Assembly: GCF_018617395.1 (NCBI RefSeq)
Contig: NZ_JACSKC010000001.1
Coordinates: forward strand, 1-64,000
Length of the DNA stretch: 64,000 nt
Direction of reading: 5' to 3'
Source of the DNA: Exiguobacterium sp. s48
Lineage (GTDB): Bacteria; Bacillota; Bacilli; Exiguobacteriales; Exiguobacteriaceae
The stretch's first letter is position 1, and each line of letters starts with the position of its first letter. Made by a program: the position numbers and the translations under genes. Below the pieces are notes generated by a model that was not told where the DNA came from, ran no database searches, and saw only the letters and a list, made by a program, of their open reading frames with translations. Below, one piece after another: positions 23,416 through 33,633 of this stretch.

Positions 23416-24849
23416 ATGAAAATTTGGTATGTTGCTTCAGAAGCGGCACCGTTTATGAAAACGGGGGGGCTAGCCGACGTTGTCGGTTCGCTCCCCCAAG
23501 CGGTGGCGAACCTAGGAGAAGAAGTCAGTGTCGTCATGCCGAAATACGGCTCGATTGCTAAAGAGTACGTGGACGAGATGGAATATTTATTCGACCTCAT
23601 TGTTCCAGTCGGTTGGCGTAAGCAATTCGGAGCGGTTCTTAAATTAGAACGTGATGGCATTACGTATTATTTCATCGATAACGAATATTACTTTAAACGT
23701 GACGGGGTCTTATACGGACACTTTGATGATGCCGAACGTTTCGCTTTCTTCTCACGTGCCGTACTCGAGATGATTGGAAAAATGGAAGAAGTGCCTGATG
23801 TCCTTCATTGCCATGATTGGCAGACAGGGATTCTACCAGCCTTCTTACGAATTCATTATCAACATATTGAAGCGTATCAACGCATTCGTACGGTGTACAC
23901 AATCCATAACCTACAATACCAAGGAATCTTCCCAGAAGAGATTCTTGGGGAACTGTTACAGTTCGGTCCTGAACATTTCACGGCTGAAGGAATTCAACAT
24001 AACGGTCTCGTCAATTATATGAAAGCTGGAATCGTGCACTCGGATCAAATCACGACCGTCAGTCCATCGTATCGAGATGAAATCATGGAGCCATACTACG
24101 GTGAAGGGTTAGACGGTGCCTTACGTCATCGCGCTGTCGATGTGCGTGGGATTTTAAACGGAATCGACTTGGCGACCAACGATCCAAGTACAGATACACG
24201 GATTGAAAAGACATACAATCTCGACTCGTACAAAGAAGGAAAAGGTGTCAACAAACGAGCGTTACAAGAGCGACTTGGGCTAGAAGTGCGCGACGATATC
24301 ATGCTCATCGGTTTTGTCAGCCGACTCGTTGACCAAAAAGGCCTCGATCTCATCAACGGTGTCCGTGAAGAACTTGGACAGCTTCCTTGTCAGTTCGTCT
24401 TTCTCGGTTCGGGACAACCGGAATATGAAGGGATTGTTCACGAGATGACGGCAGCTCACCCCGGGAAAGTCGGGTCATATATTGGTTTTGACATCGAACT
24501 TGCGCACTTGATCTATGCCGGATCGGATGCTTTTTTAATGCCGTCACGTTTTGAGCCTTGTGGACTCAGTCAGTTGATTTCTATGCGATATGGAACGTTA
24601 CCAATCGTACGTGAGACGGGTGGACTACGGGATACGGTGAAACCTTATAATGAGTTCACGCAAGAAGGAACCGGGTTCGGCTTTGCAAACTATAATGCTC
24701 ACGAGATGTTGGCGACGATTGAAAAAGCCATTCGTGTCTATTATGAAAAAGAAAATTGGCATGCCCTCGTCCATCAGGCGATGACCGCGGACTATAGCTG
24801 GAAACAATCTGCCAAGCAATATCGTGAGTTATATCATTTATTCGCATGA
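23416..24849 (+). CDS. glgA: glycogen synthase
   Basis: A 477-residue ADP-glucose-dependent GT5 synthase that extends alpha-1,4-glucan. The N-terminal [13 protein letters not shown] motif (residues 15-27) binds ADP-glucose, and the C-terminal [18 protein letters not shown] holds the catalytic Glu region. ATG 23416 follows GAGGAGG, 11 bp after glgD. Confidence 0.95.
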   Translation: MKIWYVASEAAPFMKTGGLADVVGSLPQAVANLGEEVSVVMPKYGSIAKEYVDEMEYLFDLIVPVGWRKQFGAVLKLERDGITYYFIDNEYYFKRDGVLYGHFDDAERFAFFSRAVLEMIGKMEEVPDVLHCHDWQTGILPAFLRIHYQHIEAYQRIRTVYTIHNLQYQGIFPEEILGELLQFGPEHFTAEGIQHNGLVNYMKAGIVHSDQITTVSPSYRDEIMEPYYGEGLDGALRHRAVDVRGILNGIDLATNDPSTDTRIEKTYNLDSYKEGKGVNKRALQERLGLEVRDDIMLIGFVSRLVDQKGLDLINGVREELGQLPCQFVFLGSGQPEYEGIVHEMTAAHPGKVGSYIGFDIELAHLIYAGSDAFLMPSRFEPCGLSQLISMRYGTLPIVRETGGLRDTVKPYNEFTQEGTGFGFANYNAHEMLATIEKAIRVYYEKENWHALVHQAMTADYSWKQSAKQYRELYHLFA

Positions 24850-24871
24850 GTGGAAGGAGCTAACTTGATTT

Positions 24872-27304
24872 ATGTTCACAGATAAACAGAGCTTTGTCGA
24901 CGCGTTTAAAGAACGGTTCATCGCATTAAATGGGAAATCGATCGAAGATGGGACAGAGCAGGAAGTGTATCAAACCTTGGCGACAATGGTACGTGAGCAG
25001 GCTATGCCGAAATGGATCCATACCCGCGAACGTCAAGAAGAAAAACATAGTAAGCAAGTCATTTATTTCTCTCTTGAATTTTTATTAGGACGTTTTTTAT
25101 ACAATAACCTCCTCAGTCTAGATGTACTAGAGCTCGTTAAAGAAGGGCTTGAAGACCTCGGATACGACTTCACCGAGATCACCGAGTGGGAACCAGAACC
25201 GGGTCTTGGGAACGGGGGACTCGGACGATTGGCAGCTTGTTTCCTGGATTCCTTAGCCGCACTCAGTTTACCTGGGCACGGGAACGGGATCCGCTACCGC
25301 TATGGACTCTTCAAACAGAAAATCGTTGACGGATATCAAGTCGAGTTGCCGGATAACTGGCTCCGTGACGGCAATATGTGGGAGACGAGACGTCAGGATA
25401 AGGCGGTCGAGATCAATTTCGGTGGCTGGATTGAGATGAAGCAAATCGGAGACCGGTTGCGCGTCGTTCATCACCCGGATGAGGTTGTTCTTGCCGTTCC
25501 ATATGATATGCCGATTATCGGATATCAAAATGATGTCGTGAATACGTTACGTCTTTGGAACGCAGAATCGCCGCTTGACGATGAGGCGTATTTAGAGAAA
25601 ACGAAAGGGACGTATAAAGACCTGTTGAAGCACAAACAGTCGATTGCGACCATTTCAGAATTTCTCTATCCGGATGATACGACCTATGAAGGAAAAGTAT
25701 TACGTTTGAAGCAACAATACTTCTTTGTATCGGCAGGCATTCAATCGATGCTCGCTTCCTATGTGAAACGGAATAAGCCACTCAAGCAATTAGGTGATCA
25801 TTATGCGATTCACATCAACGACACGCATCCGGTCGTCGCGATTCCTGAATTGATGCGCATCTTGATGGACGAGCATGGATATGGGTGGGACGAAGCATGG
25901 CGCATCACGAAGAGTGTCATGTCGTTCACGAACCATACGTTACTCGCAGAAGCATTAGAGAAATGGCCGGTCGAGATGTACCAGCGCCTCTTGCCGCGCG
26001 TGTATCAAATCATCGAAGAAATCAACCGACGTTTCTGTCGAGACGTACTCGTCAACTATCCACACCTCGAATCCCATATGGGTGAGATCGCCATCGTATC
26101 CAATGAACAGATCAATATGGCCAACTTAGCCGTTGTCGGTTCTCACTCAACGAACGGCGTGGCGCAGATTCATACGGACATATTAAAACAGCGCGAGATG
26201 CGTTACTTATATGAGATGTTCCCGCTTCGCTTCAATAACAAGACGAACGGGATCACACACCGCCGCTGGCTTTTAAAATCAAATCCGCGTTTATCCGACG
26301 CCATCACGGAAGCGATCGGCCCGTCATGGATCGAACATCCGAATGATTTGGAGAAGTTGATGGATGTCTCGAAGGACCAAAGTTTCCAAGAAAAAGTCAT
26401 GAATGTGAAGCAACAGAATAAATTTGATTTAGCAGCATACATTCAAGAGGAAACGGGAGAGAAAGTGGACCCGCACTCGATCTTTGACGTGCAAGTCAAA
26501 CGCCTACACGCATACAAACGACAACTGCTGAACGCTCTTCATATCCATGCGCTTTACTTGAAGATTCAGGCGGACCCGACGTTCACAATGGTACCTCGTA
26601 CGTTTATCTTCGGCGCCAAGGCTGCGCCAGGTTACTACTATGCGAAAGAAATCATTCGCTATATCAATGCGCTTGCCACGCTCATCAACAAAGACAAACG
26701 GGCGAGCCAATTCATCAAAGTCATCTTCCTTGAAAACTATCGTGTCTCCATGGCCGAACGAATTTTCCCAGGGTCTGACTTGAGTGAACAAATCTCGACT
26801 GCGAGTTATGAGGCATCGGGAACCGGAAACATGAAGTTCATGATGAACGGTGCCTTGACGATTGGGACGTTAGACGGAGCCAATATTGAGATTCGTGATG
26901 CCGTCGGTGATGATCACATCTTTATCTTCGGATTATCCCCGCAAGAAGTCATGAACTATAAGAAATTTGGCGGATATCATGCGGCTGAGATGTATCACGC
27001 ACATCAAGAAATCAGAGATGTCGTCGATGGTCTCGTCAATGGAACATTCGATAAAGTGGGCGAGTATCAATTCCAATCCATCTTTGACTCACTCCTCGTC
27101 TACAACGATGATTTCCTTGTCTTGAAAGACTTCGTCTCCTATATGCGGGCGCAGCGACGTGTCGATGAGGTGTTCAGTGATCCGTCGCGTTGGGCAGAGA
27201 GTTCCATCGTCAATACGGCAAAATCGGGGATTTTCTCGAGTGACCGTACCATTACGGAATACGCCAACGCAGTCTGGAATATCAAACCGACGAGCGTGAA
27301 ATAA
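24872..27304 (+). CDS. glgP: glycogen phosphorylase
   Basis: An 810-residue GT35 enzyme that releases glucose-1-phosphate from glycogen. The pyridoxal-phosphate lysine lies in EASGTGNMKFMMNGALTIG, preceded by FLENYRVSMAERIFPG. Its length is the usual one. It is last in the operon and ends at a terminator. Putting the degrading enzyme with the synthesising ones is typical of Bacillus. Confidence 0.95.
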   Translation: MFTDKQSFVDAFKERFIALNGKSIEDGTEQEVYQTLATMVREQAMPKWIHTRERQEEKHSKQVIYFSLEFLLGRFLYNNLLSLDVLELVKEGLEDLGYDFTEITEWEPEPGLGNGGLGRLAACFLDSLAALSLPGHGNGIRYRYGLFKQKIVDGYQVELPDNWLRDGNMWETRRQDKAVEINFGGWIEMKQIGDRLRVVHHPDEVVLAVPYDMPIIGYQNDVVNTLRLWNAESPLDDEAYLEKTKGTYKDLLKHKQSIATISEFLYPDDTTYEGKVLRLKQQYFFVSAGIQSMLASYVKRNKPLKQLGDHYAIHINDTHPVVAIPELMRILMDEHGYGWDEAWRITKSVMSFTNHTLLAEALEKWPVEMYQRLLPRVYQIIEEINRRFCRDVLVNYPHLESHMGEIAIVSNEQINMANLAVVGSHSTNGVAQIHTDILKQREMRYLYEMFPLRFNNKTNGITHRRWLLKSNPRLSDAITEAIGPSWIEHPNDLEKLMDVSKDQSFQEKVMNVKQQNKFDLAAYIQEETGEKVDPHSIFDVQVKRLHAYKRQLLNALHIHALYLKIQADPTFTMVPRTFIFGAKAAPGYYYAKEIIRYINALATLINKDKRASQFIKVIFLENYRVSMAERIFPGSDLSEQISTASYEASGTGNMKFMMNGALTIGTLDGANIEIRDAVGDDHIFIFGLSPQEVMNYKKFGGYHAAEMYHAHQEIRDVVDGLVNGTFDKVGEYQFQSIFDSLLVYNDDFLVLKDFVSYMRAQRRVDEVFSDPSRWAESSIVNTAKSGIFSSDRTITEYANAVWNIKPTSVK

Positions 27305-27307
27305 AAA

Positions 27308-27339
27308 ACGATCCACCCATTATGGGTGGACCTCGTTTT
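27308..27339. terminator. bidirectional terminator of glgP and the sulfurtransferase gene
   Basis: A stem built on TCCACCC/GGGTGGA with an A run before and GTTTT after. The stem includes the last codons of the convergent sulfurtransferase gene. Confidence 0.75.
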
Positions 27340-28135
27340 CTGGATAGCTGATCCAATCAGAATAGGACCCCGGATAGAGCCGGACATCATCTTTTCCGAG
27401 CGCATGGAGTGCCAAAATATTGACACAGGCGGTTACACCGCTACCACAATAGAAGATTGGGTTTTCGACAGGGAGAACATCTTGATACAGTTCCTTCAAG
27501 TCGTGAAAATCTTCTAATGTTCCGAGTTCGGTGATGGCCTCTGCATAGGAACAAAGTAACGCATTGGGGATGTGACCTGCTTTTTGGTCAATCGGTTCGT
27601 GTGTGCCGTTGAAGCGATCTTCGGTTCGCGAATCATAAAGCGCACCAGTGGTCGCGGCTTTAACTTCCTCCAGGGTCGCAATCATGTGGTCTTGAAAGTC
27701 CGGCGTATAGTCGCTTGCCGGATAATGGGGAACATCTATCGAGGTATCTCCGCAATAGGTGATACCTGATTGAATGCCACCTTCTAGGACGACGACGCGC
27801 TCGTGGCCGGCCCATTTAAAGAGCCACCATGCGCGGGCTGCAAACGGGAAGCCATCATCATAAATGATGACGAGGTCTTCTTTTTTCAAGCCGATGCGAC
27901 GAAGTGTCGCCGTCCATGCTTCTTTCGAGGGAAGCGGATGGCGTCCGCCATGTTCGCCGACCGGACCGGACAAGTCTTCCATCAAATCGAGAAAGACCGC
28001 GTTCGGAAGATGTCCCTTTCGGTAGACATATTTACCATAGGACGCGTCGTTTAGCGAATATCGGCAATCGATGAAACGAATCGAGTTCGTATGCACGATT
28101 TGTTTTAATTCTTGGGCACGCATTGTTGGAAACAT
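27320..28135 (-). CDS. 3-mercaptopyruvate/thiosulfate sulfurtransferase
   Basis: A 271-residue protein with two rhodanese domains. The first begins with FIDCRYSL...YRKGHLPNAVFLDL, and the second holds the active-site Cys in FYCGSGVTACVN (about 229-240); the CGSGV loop suits mercaptopyruvate or thiosulfate. It moves sulfane sulfur to an acceptor in the cytoplasm. The gene is single, convergent to glgP and divergent from the phosphoglucomutase gene. Confidence 0.9.
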   Translation of the reverse strand: MFPTMRAQELKQIVHTNSIRFIDCRYSLNDASYGKYVYRKGHLPNAVFLDLMEDLSGPVGEHGGRHPLPSKEAWTATLRRIGLKKEDLVIIYDDGFPFAARAWWLFKWAGHERVVVLEGGIQSGITYCGDTSIDVPHYPASDYTPDFQDHMIATLEEVKAATTGALYDSRTEDRFNGTHEPIDQKAGHIPNALLCSYAEAITELGTLEDFHDLKELYQDVLPVENPIFYCGSGVTACVNILALHALGKDDVRLYPGSYSDWISYPENEVHP

Positions 28136-28235
28136 TCATATCACCTCGAGGTTTCGTTACTCTCATCGTATACAAGATGGAAGCAATTGGCGAGTACTTC
28201 GATTGAATTTTTTAAGTGTGAAAGGGGAACTGGTC

Positions 28236-29963
28236 ATGACATGGCAACAAACATATGAACGTTGGAATCAATTTGATGGGCTCGAACCGCATTTGCGTGC
28301 GGAACTCGAGGAACTTTCTCAAAACGAGACGACGTTAGAAGATGCGTTTTATAAGACATTGGAGTTCGGGACAGGCGGCATGCGTGGAGAAATCGGACCG
28401 GGTGCGAACCGAATGAACATTTATACGATTCGAAAAGCATCCCAAGGGTTTGCGGACTTTATCTCTGCTTCGGGGGAAGAGGCGAAACGTCACGGCGTTG
28501 TCATCGCCCATGACTCTCGTCATTTTTCACCTGAATTTGCGTTAGAGGCGGCACGGACGCTTGCCTCGAATGGCATCAAGACATACTTATTCCCAAGTCT
28601 ACGTGCGACACCTGAATTGTCGTTTGCCGTGCGTCATTTGAATGCGTTCGGTGGAATCGTGATCACAGCGAGCCACAACCCACCGGAATATAACGGGTTC
28701 AAGGTCTACGGGGCAGACGGTGGACAGCTTCCGCCAGCAGAAGCGGATGAACTCGTCAGTTACGTCAATGCGATTGAAGACGAGTTGAAAATTGAGATTG
28801 AAGTTGAAGCGGCGCTTCGACAAACGGGACTACTCGTCACAGTCGACCCATCAGTCGACGAAGCCTATATGGAGGCGCTCCAGTCCATTCGGATTCATCG
28901 TGACGTTCAGGACAGCCCGCTTAAAATTGTCTATTCTCCGCTCCATGGGACAGGACGTCGTCCGGTCATGGAAGGATTAAAGGCGTATGGATTTGAGCAC
29001 GTGACGATTGTAGACGAACAGGCAGAGCCAGACGGTGCCTTCCCGACTGTCAGCTATCCGAACCCAGAAGAAAAAGCGGCGTTTAAACTGGCGATGGAAT
29101 ATGGGGACCGCGTCGGGGCTGATTTACTCATGGCAACGGACCCGGATGCGGACCGTGTCGGCTTGACGGTGCGCGGACGTGACGGAGAATGGTTCGTCTT
29201 GACCGGCAACCAGACAGGTGCACTCTTAATGGAATACATCTTGTCACAAAAGAGCGAGACGGGGACCCTCCCATCAAACGGATTCGTTGCTAAAACAATT
29301 GTGACGTCTGAACTCGGTGCAGCGATTGCGAAGTCGTACGGCGTACATGTTGAAAATACGTTGACGGGATTCAAGTTCATCGGTGAGAAGATTAAACAAT
29401 ATGAAGAGTCCGGGGAATATGAATTCTTATTCGGATATGAAGAAAGTTATGGCTACTTGATTGGAGACTTCTGTCGTGACAAGGATGCTGTTCAGGCTTG
29501 CTTACTCGCAGCGGAGATGGCGGCATACCATAAACAGCATGGTCGGACGCTCTATGATGCGTTGCAGGCGATCTATGAGAAGTATGGATTCTATGAGGAA
29601 TCTCTCCAGTCGATGACATTGAAAGGGAAAGCCGGACTCGAACAAATCGGACGAATGATGGAGGCGTTCCGCGCCAATCCACCAAAAGAAGTCGGTGGAT
29701 ACGAAGTCGTTCGTTTCGAAGACTATAAGAAGCAAGTGACGACCGACCTACAGACCGGCACGTCTGAAGCCATCGCGTTGCCGCCATCGAACGTCTTGAA
29801 GTTCGTCTTTGCGGACGGTTCGTGGTTCTGCCTTCGTCCATCTGGCACAGAGCCGAAAATCAAGTTTTACTTCAGCGTACATGCCGATCGTGCCGAGAAG
29901 ACGACCGCAAAACGTGAAGCGATTGAAGCAGATGTCATGAAGCAAGCGGAAGCGATTGATTGA
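28236..29963 (+). CDS. pgcA: phosphoglucomutase (alpha-D-phosphohexomutase)
   Basis: A 575-residue enzyme that interconverts glucose-6-phosphate and glucose-1-phosphate, thus feeding GlgC and UDP-glucose synthesis. The phospho-serine loop TASHNPPEYNG, the metal loop DPDADRVG and the phosphate-binding RPSGTEPKIKFY near the C-terminus are intact. ATG 28236 follows AAAGGGGA; a longer ORF to 28071 runs over the divergent gene and lacks signals. Its nearness to the glg operon is functionally coherent. Confidence 0.94.
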   Translation: MTWQQTYERWNQFDGLEPHLRAELEELSQNETTLEDAFYKTLEFGTGGMRGEIGPGANRMNIYTIRKASQGFADFISASGEEAKRHGVVIAHDSRHFSPEFALEAARTLASNGIKTYLFPSLRATPELSFAVRHLNAFGGIVITASHNPPEYNGFKVYGADGGQLPPAEADELVSYVNAIEDELKIEIEVEAALRQTGLLVTVDPSVDEAYMEALQSIRIHRDVQDSPLKIVYSPLHGTGRRPVMEGLKAYGFEHVTIVDEQAEPDGAFPTVSYPNPEEKAAFKLAMEYGDRVGADLLMATDPDADRVGLTVRGRDGEWFVLTGNQTGALLMEYILSQKSETGTLPSNGFVAKTIVTSELGAAIAKSYGVHVENTLTGFKFIGEKIKQYEESGEYEFLFGYEESYGYLIGDFCRDKDAVQACLLAAEMAAYHKQHGRTLYDALQAIYEKYGFYEESLQSMTLKGKAGLEQIGRMMEAFRANPPKEVGGYEVVRFEDYKKQVTTDLQTGTSEAIALPPSNVLKFVFADGSWFCLRPSGTEPKIKFYFSVHADRAEKTTAKREAIEADVMKQAEAID

Positions 29964-29966
29964 CGA

Positions 29967-29999
29967 GGAACATCACTCTAGAAATAGGGTGATGTTTTT
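29967..29999 (+). terminator. terminator after pgcA
   Basis: ACATCAC pairs with GTGATGT, followed by a T run. Confidence 0.8.
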
Positions 30000-30002
30000 T
30001 GT

Positions 30003-30031
30003 TTGACATGAAGACATCTCGCCAGTATGAT
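30003..30031 (+). promoter_or_regulatory. sigma-A promoter of the amino-acid ABC transporter
   Basis: TTGACA (30003) and TATGAT (30026) are 17 bp apart, about 60 bp upstream of the start. Confidence 0.75.
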
Positions 30032-30089
30032 GAGGATATTGTTTAAAACCGTGTAATCATATAAGGATTATAGGAAAGGCGGAGTTATT

Positions 30090-30848
30090 ATGAAAAAGAC
30101 ATTAACAAGCGTACTCGCAATCGGAGCATCTGTCGGGCTTCTCGCGGCTTGCGGTAACGAAACAGACAGTGGAGCGGACGAAGCGGTCATCACGGTCGGG
30201 ACAGAGGCGACATACCCACCATTCACTTACAAAGAAAAAGGTGAATTGATGGGATATGACATCGACGTCTTGAACGAAGCGGCAGAACGTGCGGGTTATA
30301 AAGTAGAGTATGAAGCGATGGACTTTAAAGGACTCGTTCCGGCACTCGACGCAGAACGCATTGACATGATTGCCAACCAAATGAGCATCACACCTGAGCG
30401 TGAAGAAAAATATGCATTCTCTGACCCATATGCGGTATCAGGTGCACAAGTCATCGTTGCATCAGATAACAATGATATTCAAGGAATCGATGACCTCGAC
30501 GGTAAATTAGTCGGTTCGACACAAGGTTCTGCTTACGCACAAATGGCTGAAGAAGCCGGAGCTGAAGTGAAATTCTACAAAGGGGCGAACCAAGTTTTAC
30601 AAGACCTCGAAGTGGGTCGTTTGGACGCAGCCCTCAACGACCGTCTCTTCATCTTGACGGAACTTGAAAAAACAGGATATGACGTCAAAGCGGTCGGTGA
30701 TATCTTCAACACGAGTGAAGCTGGATTCATGACACGTCAAGATAGCGACGTGCTAGACAAGTTGAACGATGCGCTTGCAGAGATGAAAGAAGACGGCACG
30801 ATGAAAGAAATCGGTGAGAAATACTTTGGTGAGGATATCAGTCAATGA
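30090..30848 (+). CDS. amino-acid ABC transporter substrate-binding lipoprotein
   Basis: A 252-residue family 3 solute-binding protein. The signal peptide ends in the lipobox LLAACG with the lipidated Cys at 21. Family motifs are VGTEATYPPFTYKEKGELMGYDIDVL (in part) and MIANQMSITPEREEKYAFSDPY. It binds a polar amino acid outside the membrane, cystine or a similar substrate by resemblance; the substrate is not certain. It overlaps the permease start by 4 bp. Confidence 0.9.
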   Translation: MKKTLTSVLAIGASVGLLAACGNETDSGADEAVITVGTEATYPPFTYKEKGELMGYDIDVLNEAAERAGYKVEYEAMDFKGLVPALDAERIDMIANQMSITPEREEKYAFSDPYAVSGAQVIVASDNNDIQGIDDLDGKLVGSTQGSAYAQMAEEAGAEVKFYKGANQVLQDLEVGRLDAALNDRLFILTELEKTGYDVKAVGDIFNTSEAGFMTRQDSDVLDKLNDALAEMKEDGTMKEIGEKYFGEDISQ

Positions 30849-31495
30849 ATGAACTGATCACGACCGTCATAGATAACCGTTCGGTCTATCTTGAAGCCAT
30901 CCAGCTCACGTTGATCGCCAGTGTCCTGTCGATTCTTCTCGCCTTGGCGCTTGGTCTGATCATCGCTTTACTTCATAGCAGTCCAATCAAAATCGTACGG
31001 TTGTTCACACGGACGTATATTTCTTTCTTCCGTGGAACACCGCTCTTACTTCAATTGTTGATCTTGTATGTCGGTCTCACCGGAGTCGTGCAACTCAGCG
31101 GGATGCAGGCGCTCATCTTCGGATTAGGTTTCCACTTTGCGGCCTATATCTCGGAGGCGTTCCGAGCAGCCATCAACTCGGTGGACAAAGGACAAGTGGA
31201 GGCAAGTGTCGCGCTCGGTATTCCGAAAATGAAGCGTTTCAAAGATATCATTTTCCCGCAGGCGCTCTCTCGTGCCATTCCGCCTGTCTCGAACTCGGTC
31301 ATCGACATCATCAAGTCGACGTCACTCGGTACGGTCATTGCGGTACAAGAATTGACGTATGTGTCTGACCAAATTGCGGCAACGACGTATTTGGTCATGC
31401 CACTACTCTTGTTCTCAGCTTCGATTTACTGGATTTTATCGACTTTGATTCAAGCCGGTCAACATAAGCTCGAACAGCGCTATGCGATTCGATAA
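30845..31495 (+). CDS. amino-acid ABC transporter permease
   Basis: A 216-residue His/Glu/Gln-type permease with about five transmembrane helices. The EAA loop reads EASVALGIPKMKRFKDIIFP. Its start overlaps the binding protein stop (ATGA). No matching ATPase gene follows; the next gene is an opposite-strand sugar-type ATPase, so the ATPase must be elsewhere. Confidence 0.9.
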   Translation: MNELITTVIDNRSVYLEAIQLTLIASVLSILLALALGLIIALLHSSPIKIVRLFTRTYISFFRGTPLLLQLLILYVGLTGVVQLSGMQALIFGLGFHFAAYISEAFRAAINSVDKGQVEASVALGIPKMKRFKDIIFPQALSRAIPPVSNSVIDIIKSTSLGTVIAVQELTYVSDQIAATTYLVMPLLLFSASIYWILSTLIQAGQHKLEQRYAIR

Positions 31496-31531
31496 GAAAA
31501 AGACTCGATTCAGACGAATCGAGTCTTTTTG
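31496..31531. terminator. bidirectional terminator
   Basis: AAAAAGACTCGATTC pairs with GAATCGAGTCTTTTT around AGAC. It ends the permease gene and the convergent MsmX-type gene. Confidence 0.9.
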
Positions 31532-31537
31532 TATGCC

Positions 31538-32635
31538 TTAACGGATCACTGCTTCTGTTTCTCCGTCGAAGAAGTGTGCTTTTGTCATATCGAGTGCGAG
31601 TTCGACATCGTCACCCATGTGGATGTTTGAGCGACCATCGACACGTGCTGTGAACTGTTGTCCACCAAGCTCTGCGTAGAGGTATGACTCTGATCCCATG
31701 AGCTCAGCGACGTCGATGTGCGCTTTGAACGTGTGTGTCGTTGGTGAGTCGATGTAGATCGGCTCATCATGGATCGACTCTGGACGAATTCCGAGAACGA
31801 GCTCTTTTCCGACATAACCACGATCACGAAGTGTTTTCATTTTTCCTTCTGGTACGTTGACTTCTTCACCGTTCGTGATGAATTTGCCTTCTGCAAGTGT
31901 CCCGCGGAAGAAGTTCATCGACGGTGAACCGATGAAGCCAGCGACGAAGATGTTGTCTGGATGGTCATATACTTCTTTCGGCGAACCGACTTGTTGGATG
32001 ATTCCGTCTTTCAAGATGACGATCCGTGTAGCGAGTGTCATCGCTTCCGTTTGGTCATGGGTAACGTAAATCGTTGTTGTATCCAAGCGGTTGTGCAATT
32101 GAATGATCTCTTTACGCATTTGAACGCGGAGTTTCGCATCCAAGTTTGAGAGTGGCTCATCCATCAAGAAGACTTTTGCGTCACGGACGATCGCGCGGCC
32201 GATGGCAACACGCTGACGTTGTCCACCTGAGAGCGCTTTTGGTTTCCGCTCAAGGTATTCTTCCAATCCGAGAATGCGAGCAGCGTCTTTTACGCGACGG
32301 TCAATCTCGTCTTTCGGGAACTTACGGAGCTTTAACCCGAATGCCATGTTGTCAAAGACACTCATGTGCGGGTAGAGCGCATAGTTTTGGAAGACCATGG
32401 CGATATCACGATCTTTAGGCGCGACATCGTTCATTCGTTTCCCGTCAATGATAAAGTCACCGTTCGAAATCTCTTCAAGACCTGCGATCATACGAAGTGT
32501 TGTCGATTTACCGCAACCAGACGGTCCGACGAAGACGATGAACTCACGATCTTTAATGTGTAAGTTGAAATCGCTGACGGCTTTTACGCCACCATCGTAA
32601 ATTTTATCAATATGCTCTAAACGAATTTCTGCCAT
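31538..32635 (-). CDS. msmX: multi-sugar ABC transporter ATPase, MsmX/UgpC type
   Basis: A 365-residue ATPase. Walker A GPSGCGKSTTLR, signature LSGGQRQRVAIGRAIV, and Walker B FLMDEPLSNLDAKLR are intact. The C-terminal third is the OB/TOBE regulatory domain of the MalK/MsmX group. Stand-alone MsmX serves several sugar importers in Bacillus, which fits the lack of permease genes beside it. Two cre-like sites lie upstream, suggesting CcpA control. Confidence 0.9.
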   Translation of the reverse strand: MAEIRLEHIDKIYDGGVKAVSDFNLHIKDREFIVFVGPSGCGKSTTLRMIAGLEEISNGDFIIDGKRMNDVAPKDRDIAMVFQNYALYPHMSVFDNMAFGLKLRKFPKDEIDRRVKDAARILGLEEYLERKPKALSGGQRQRVAIGRAIVRDAKVFLMDEPLSNLDAKLRVQMRKEIIQLHNRLDTTTIYVTHDQTEAMTLATRIVILKDGIIQQVGSPKEVYDHPDNIFVAGFIGSPSMNFFRGTLAEGKFITNGEEVNVPEGKMKTLRDRGYVGKELVLGIRPESIHDEPIYIDSPTTHTFKAHIDVAELMGSESYLYAELGGQQFTARVDGRSNIHMGDDVELALDMTKAHFFDGETEAVIR

Positions 32636-32667
32636 GTCGTTTGCCTCCTAAAGAATCTGTTTGTATA

Positions 32668-32711
32668 TAATAGCGCTTACAAGAACGATTATATGATGAA
32701 ACCGCTTGCAT
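32668..32711 (-). promoter_or_regulatory. cre sites upstream of msmX
   Basis: On the minus strand, ATGCAAGCGGTTTCA (32711-32697) fits the cre consensus exactly, and TTGTAAGCGCTATTA (near 32682-32668) fits with one mismatch. The second overlaps -10-like TATTAT/TATACA sequences. Confidence 0.6.
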
Positions 32712-32739
32712 TGAATATGGACAAATTGCACAAAAACCG

Positions 32740-33591
32740 TCAATCGGATTTGTGCAACGTGACCATGAGTTGAAGGAGACTGGCGTCATAGAACGTTCGG
32801 GCATCATAACCGGTCGTCTCAAACAGGCGATCGAGTCGATAGTTCAACGTATTACGATGCATGAATAATGCTTTGGCCGTATGAGAGACGTTCAATGAGT
32901 GATTAAACAATGCCTCCAACAGTTCGATTGTGGATAAATCGAGCGTCTCCATTAAAGGCGCAGTGATATGCTTCCGCTCTTTTAAGTCCTGTTCTTGTAG
33001 TAAATAATGGTATAATAATTGACTAGCAGGGTAAGTTTTAGTAGACAGACGAGCGTATGGCATGAGCAGCTGGTGTTGATCATAGACGCGAGCGAGAACG
33101 CCTTGTGGACGCTCGCTGTATACGGCGTACGCCTCGATAAAGCAATCACTCGCAATGGCGCGTAGTACATCTTCGAATTCTTGAAGGTCGACTAACGAAT
33201 CGCGCTCGATGAGTTCGATATGTTTTTGCGTCATCAACACGATTTCTGCATGTGGCATAAAATCATGGAGGATGCTGATGAACGAGTCGAACGCATCTGC
33301 CTCTGCTTCTTGAAGCGAGAGGGAGATCAGCCGAAACGGTTGATCTAAGCGAAACGTATCATCATGCAGACGTTCTTGCCATTTGCGTTGATGGGGATCG
33401 GCTTGAAGAATCGGTGTTGCCCACATGGCTAACAGTTGCTGTTCACGTTCGGTTAACTCGAACGTCGGAATTCCAAAAATGATACCCTCTTGCGTCTCGA
33501 ACCAATCAAGGTCTCCAGATGCATCTTCCGACCGATGGACAGCAGTCGGAAAAATCGATTTAATACGATCAAACGTATTCAATACTATCAC
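32740..33591 (-). CDS. PucR/CdaR-family transcriptional regulator
   Basis: A 283-residue regulator. The C-terminal helix-turn-helix is the PucR type: LNVSHTAKALFMHRNTLNYR followed by LDRLFETTGYD. The N-terminal part has no clear sensor domain. It lies upstream of msmX in the same direction and divergent from the yheB-like gene; a link to sugar uptake is possible but not shown. Confidence 0.8.
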   Translation of the reverse strand: MIVLNTFDRIKSIFPTAVHRSEDASGDLDWFETQEGIIFGIPTFELTEREQQLLAMWATPILQADPHQRKWQERLHDDTFRLDQPFRLISLSLQEAEADAFDSFISILHDFMPHAEIVLMTQKHIELIERDSLVDLQEFEDVLRAIASDCFIEAYAVYSERPQGVLARVYDQHQLLMPYARLSTKTYPASQLLYHYLLQEQDLKERKHITAPLMETLDLSTIELLEALFNHSLNVSHTAKALFMHRNTLNYRLDRLFETTGYDARTFYDASLLQLMVTLHKSD

Positions 33592-33633
33592 CTCAACAAC
33601 AATGTATCATATTTCAGATCGGAGGCTTGCAGT

